Assembly: GCA_027486155.1 (NCBI GenBank)
Contig: JAIXPR010000328.1
Span: forward strand, 1-7,680
Source of the DNA: Pseudomonadota bacterium
GTDB taxonomy: Bacteria > Bdellovibrionota_C > UBA2361 > OMII01
Length of the DNA stretch: 7,680 nt
Direction: 5' to 3'
Positions 6,261 through 7,680 of this stretch are shown here, in pieces. The notes below the pieces were generated by a model that made no database searches, was not told the origin of the DNA, and saw only the letters and a program-made list of their open reading frames with translations. Each line of letters starts with the position of its first letter. The first letter of the stretch is position 1. A program made the translations under genes and the position numbers.

Positions 6261-7544
6261 TTATTTCGCTAACGGCTGAATTATGACCGGTTCGTTCCAC
6301 GCAACGCGTTGTAATGCCGTGGAATGCTCCGCGAGCTCCCAGTACGATATCTGCGCTCCAACGATACCACTAAAGTTATCAAATGTAGCGTCCTGCCAAT
6401 CCTCCCCGGCGAAACCAGAGGAGCTTGAAACAAGAAGCCAGTCCTCGCCCAACACTCGAGCTTTGTGGAAGTCGAGATCCGACAAAGTTACGGGAATCCC
6501 CGCCTCGTGAAGGGCTAGTGCCATGAGAACCGTTTTTTCAGCAACACCCTCCCAGGCCCCGCACAGCCGTAATTCAATCTTCTCTTCCTCCCGATGTGGG
6601 GTTGCATACAACCGGATCGCCGTGTGGCTGTGAAAGCCCCGAACTATTTCAAAGGGATGTTGCCCCTGCCAATCCCGACTGGTGAGCCAACGATAAAAAT
6701 CATCCTTCGATTGTGGAGCTAGCCGTAACATTCCGCCATCTCGTCCATCCGCATTGTCTCGGTAGCTCTTCGTGAGCGGGTCGCCTTCGCAAGCTTTTCC
6801 GATGCCGCCGAGCGCTACGTGAACAGCTTGTAGATAGTCATCGCGAGAGAGGTTGCGTGGATGCTTCTGGACTAACGTTGGCGCAATCTTCAGAAACTGC
6901 GCCACCTGCTTCGCGCTCAACGAGGTAGGTTCAATCAGTCCCGCTTCAATTGCATCAGCTCTTCTAATTCGACCGATCCGATTCTCATATGGAAGGTTCC
7001 GCCGGACCCGTGCGCTATATCCATCAGGGTTAGTTAGCGCCTCCTCTAAGGTACTTTGCAGAGCGGACGTAATCTCGCTCGTGATCGTGCGAAATTCCTC
7101 AGAGAGATCGTGGGCGATAACTCTGGGTGGCACAAGGAAGGTCTGCTTAGCAAGGTCGAAAAGTACCGCGAAATACGGGGACTCGGACCGAATCGAAAAA
7201 ATATCTCCATCCCTCACCAGCGTAAACTGCAGGAGATACGAGGGCGCTGAGTATTGGTCTGAGATCAACGCATCCAGGTCCTCTCGTTCATCATCGGGGT
7301 ACATCGATGTCAGGGTGGTGATATCCTCACGTGGAACGTCGATATAGATCCCCTCCCACCGACGTACGCCAAAAGTCTCGCTCGCTGTGAATTGATTCGC
7401 GATATCGTGTAATCGCTGAACCTCAGCCACCAAACGCGCATCTCGAAATTGGGGGAAATCACGCAGCCCAACAGCGATTCGATCATTTGGAGAATGTCCG
7501 AACGCTGAGCAGATGAGGTCGTTAAGCTTAATAACTCCGATCAT
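6261..7544 (-). CDS. Uncharacterised soluble protein
   Basis: I do not recognise this family. The frame gives 427 residues from the ATG at 7544, which has AAGG 8 nt upstream. It stays open to an ATG at 7583 and a TTG at 7607 (448 residues), neither with a well-placed ribosome site. There is no signal peptide or membrane segment, and composition is mixed and charged, so it is probably cytoplasmic. The N-terminal half includes a strand-rich part (about 60-145). A helical middle follows, with an Arg-rich patch at NRIGRIRRADA (188-198) and LSAKQVAQFLKIAPTLVQKH (209-228), which could be a helix-turn-helix-like segment but is unproven. The most motif-like part is NADGRDGG (264-271), then HPFEIVRGFHSH (296-307), then a beta-alpha region ending ALALHEAGIPVTLSD (342-356). 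The C-terminus has LLVSSSSGFAGEDW (370-383). It converges with the GT-C-like gene and appears monocistronic in this window. It is a real gene judging from its length and composition, with unknown function. Confidence 0.7.
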   Translation of the reverse strand: MIGVIKLNDLICSAFGHSPNDRIAVGLRDFPQFRDARLVAEVQRLHDIANQFTASETFGVRRWEGIYIDVPREDITTLTSMYPDDEREDLDALISDQYSAPSYLLQFTLVRDGDIFSIRSESPYFAVLFDLAKQTFLVPPRVIAHDLSEEFRTITSEITSALQSTLEEALTNPDGYSARVRRNLPYENRIGRIRRADAIEAGLIEPTSLSAKQVAQFLKIAPTLVQKHPRNLSRDDYLQAVHVALGGIGKACEGDPLTKSYRDNADGRDGGMLRLAPQSKDDFYRWLTSRDWQGQHPFEIVRGFHSHTAIRLYATPHREEEKIELRLCGAWEGVAEKTVLMALALHEAGIPVTLSDLDFHKARVLGEDWLLVSSSSGFAGEDWQDATFDNFSGIVGAQISYWELAEHSTALQRVAWNEPVIIQPLAK

Positions 7545-7662
7545 TGGGTAAGCCTTAAGGGTGGGGGTTGGGGCTCTCACCATGCCCGCGACTGAGCGTT
7601 TTTTCAACTCTCTAGTGTCTGGAAGTAAAGGGGACGTTACTGCTCTGTAGAAAAGGGGAGAT

Positions 7663-7680
7663 TTCCTGACATTTCAGGAA
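7663..7680. repeat. Perfect inverted repeat upstream of the uncharacterised gene
   Basis: TTCCTGA (7663-7669) and TCAGGAA (7674-7680) are exact reverse complements separated by CATT. The repeat touches the right edge of the window, so its outer arms may continue. It lies 118 bp upstream of the chosen ATG and 55 bp upstream of the TTG alternative, a suitable place for a dimeric regulator to bind. On the minus strand the following bases are C-rich rather than a T-run, so a terminator is less likely. Confidence 0.5.

Overview
The window reads as a stretch of ordinary bacterial chromosome. It is gene-dense and moderately GC-rich by eye, with short intergenic gaps, Shine-Dalgarno-type start sites and a housekeeping gene (cysS). 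I cannot place it to a phylum. The mix of a PAS-like/receiver signalling protein, a diverged RNB-family ribonuclease and a large GT-C-like membrane protein would fit a free-living bacterium from a poorly sampled lineage, but that is only an inference. I see no mobile element, phage, CRISPR array, tRNA or rRNA.

Layout from left to right. (1) 3-962 (+) is the 3' part of a signalling protein that begins outside the window: a PAS-like segment, a helical histidine-kinase-dimerisation-like segment, then a C-terminal receiver domain. (2) 1111-2964 (+) encodes an RNase II/RNase R-like (RNB) protein with a Ser/Thr/Pro-rich N-terminus. Several residues that normally form the nuclease active site are replaced. 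(3) 2974-4458 (-) is cysS, full-length cysteinyl-tRNA synthetase, converging tail-to-tail on the RNB gene with 9 bp between stop codons and a small hairpin at the junction. (4) 4618-6171 (+) is a multi-spanning membrane protein resembling GT-C glycosyltransferases, transcribed divergently from cysS. (5) 6261-7544 (-), possibly starting at 7607, is an uncharacterised soluble protein. A perfect 7+4+7 inverted repeat lies upstream of it at the right edge.

The genes do not form one obvious pathway. Neither neighbour of cysS can be co-transcribed with it, because one converges and the other diverges. The signalling gene and the RNB gene are co-oriented but 148 bp apart, so an operon is possible but unproven. 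The points most worth a second look are the altered catalytic residues in the RNB protein, the degenerate phospho-signalling residues in the first protein, and the unrecognised last gene with its upstream palindrome. No gene-free stretch exceeds about 150 bp.
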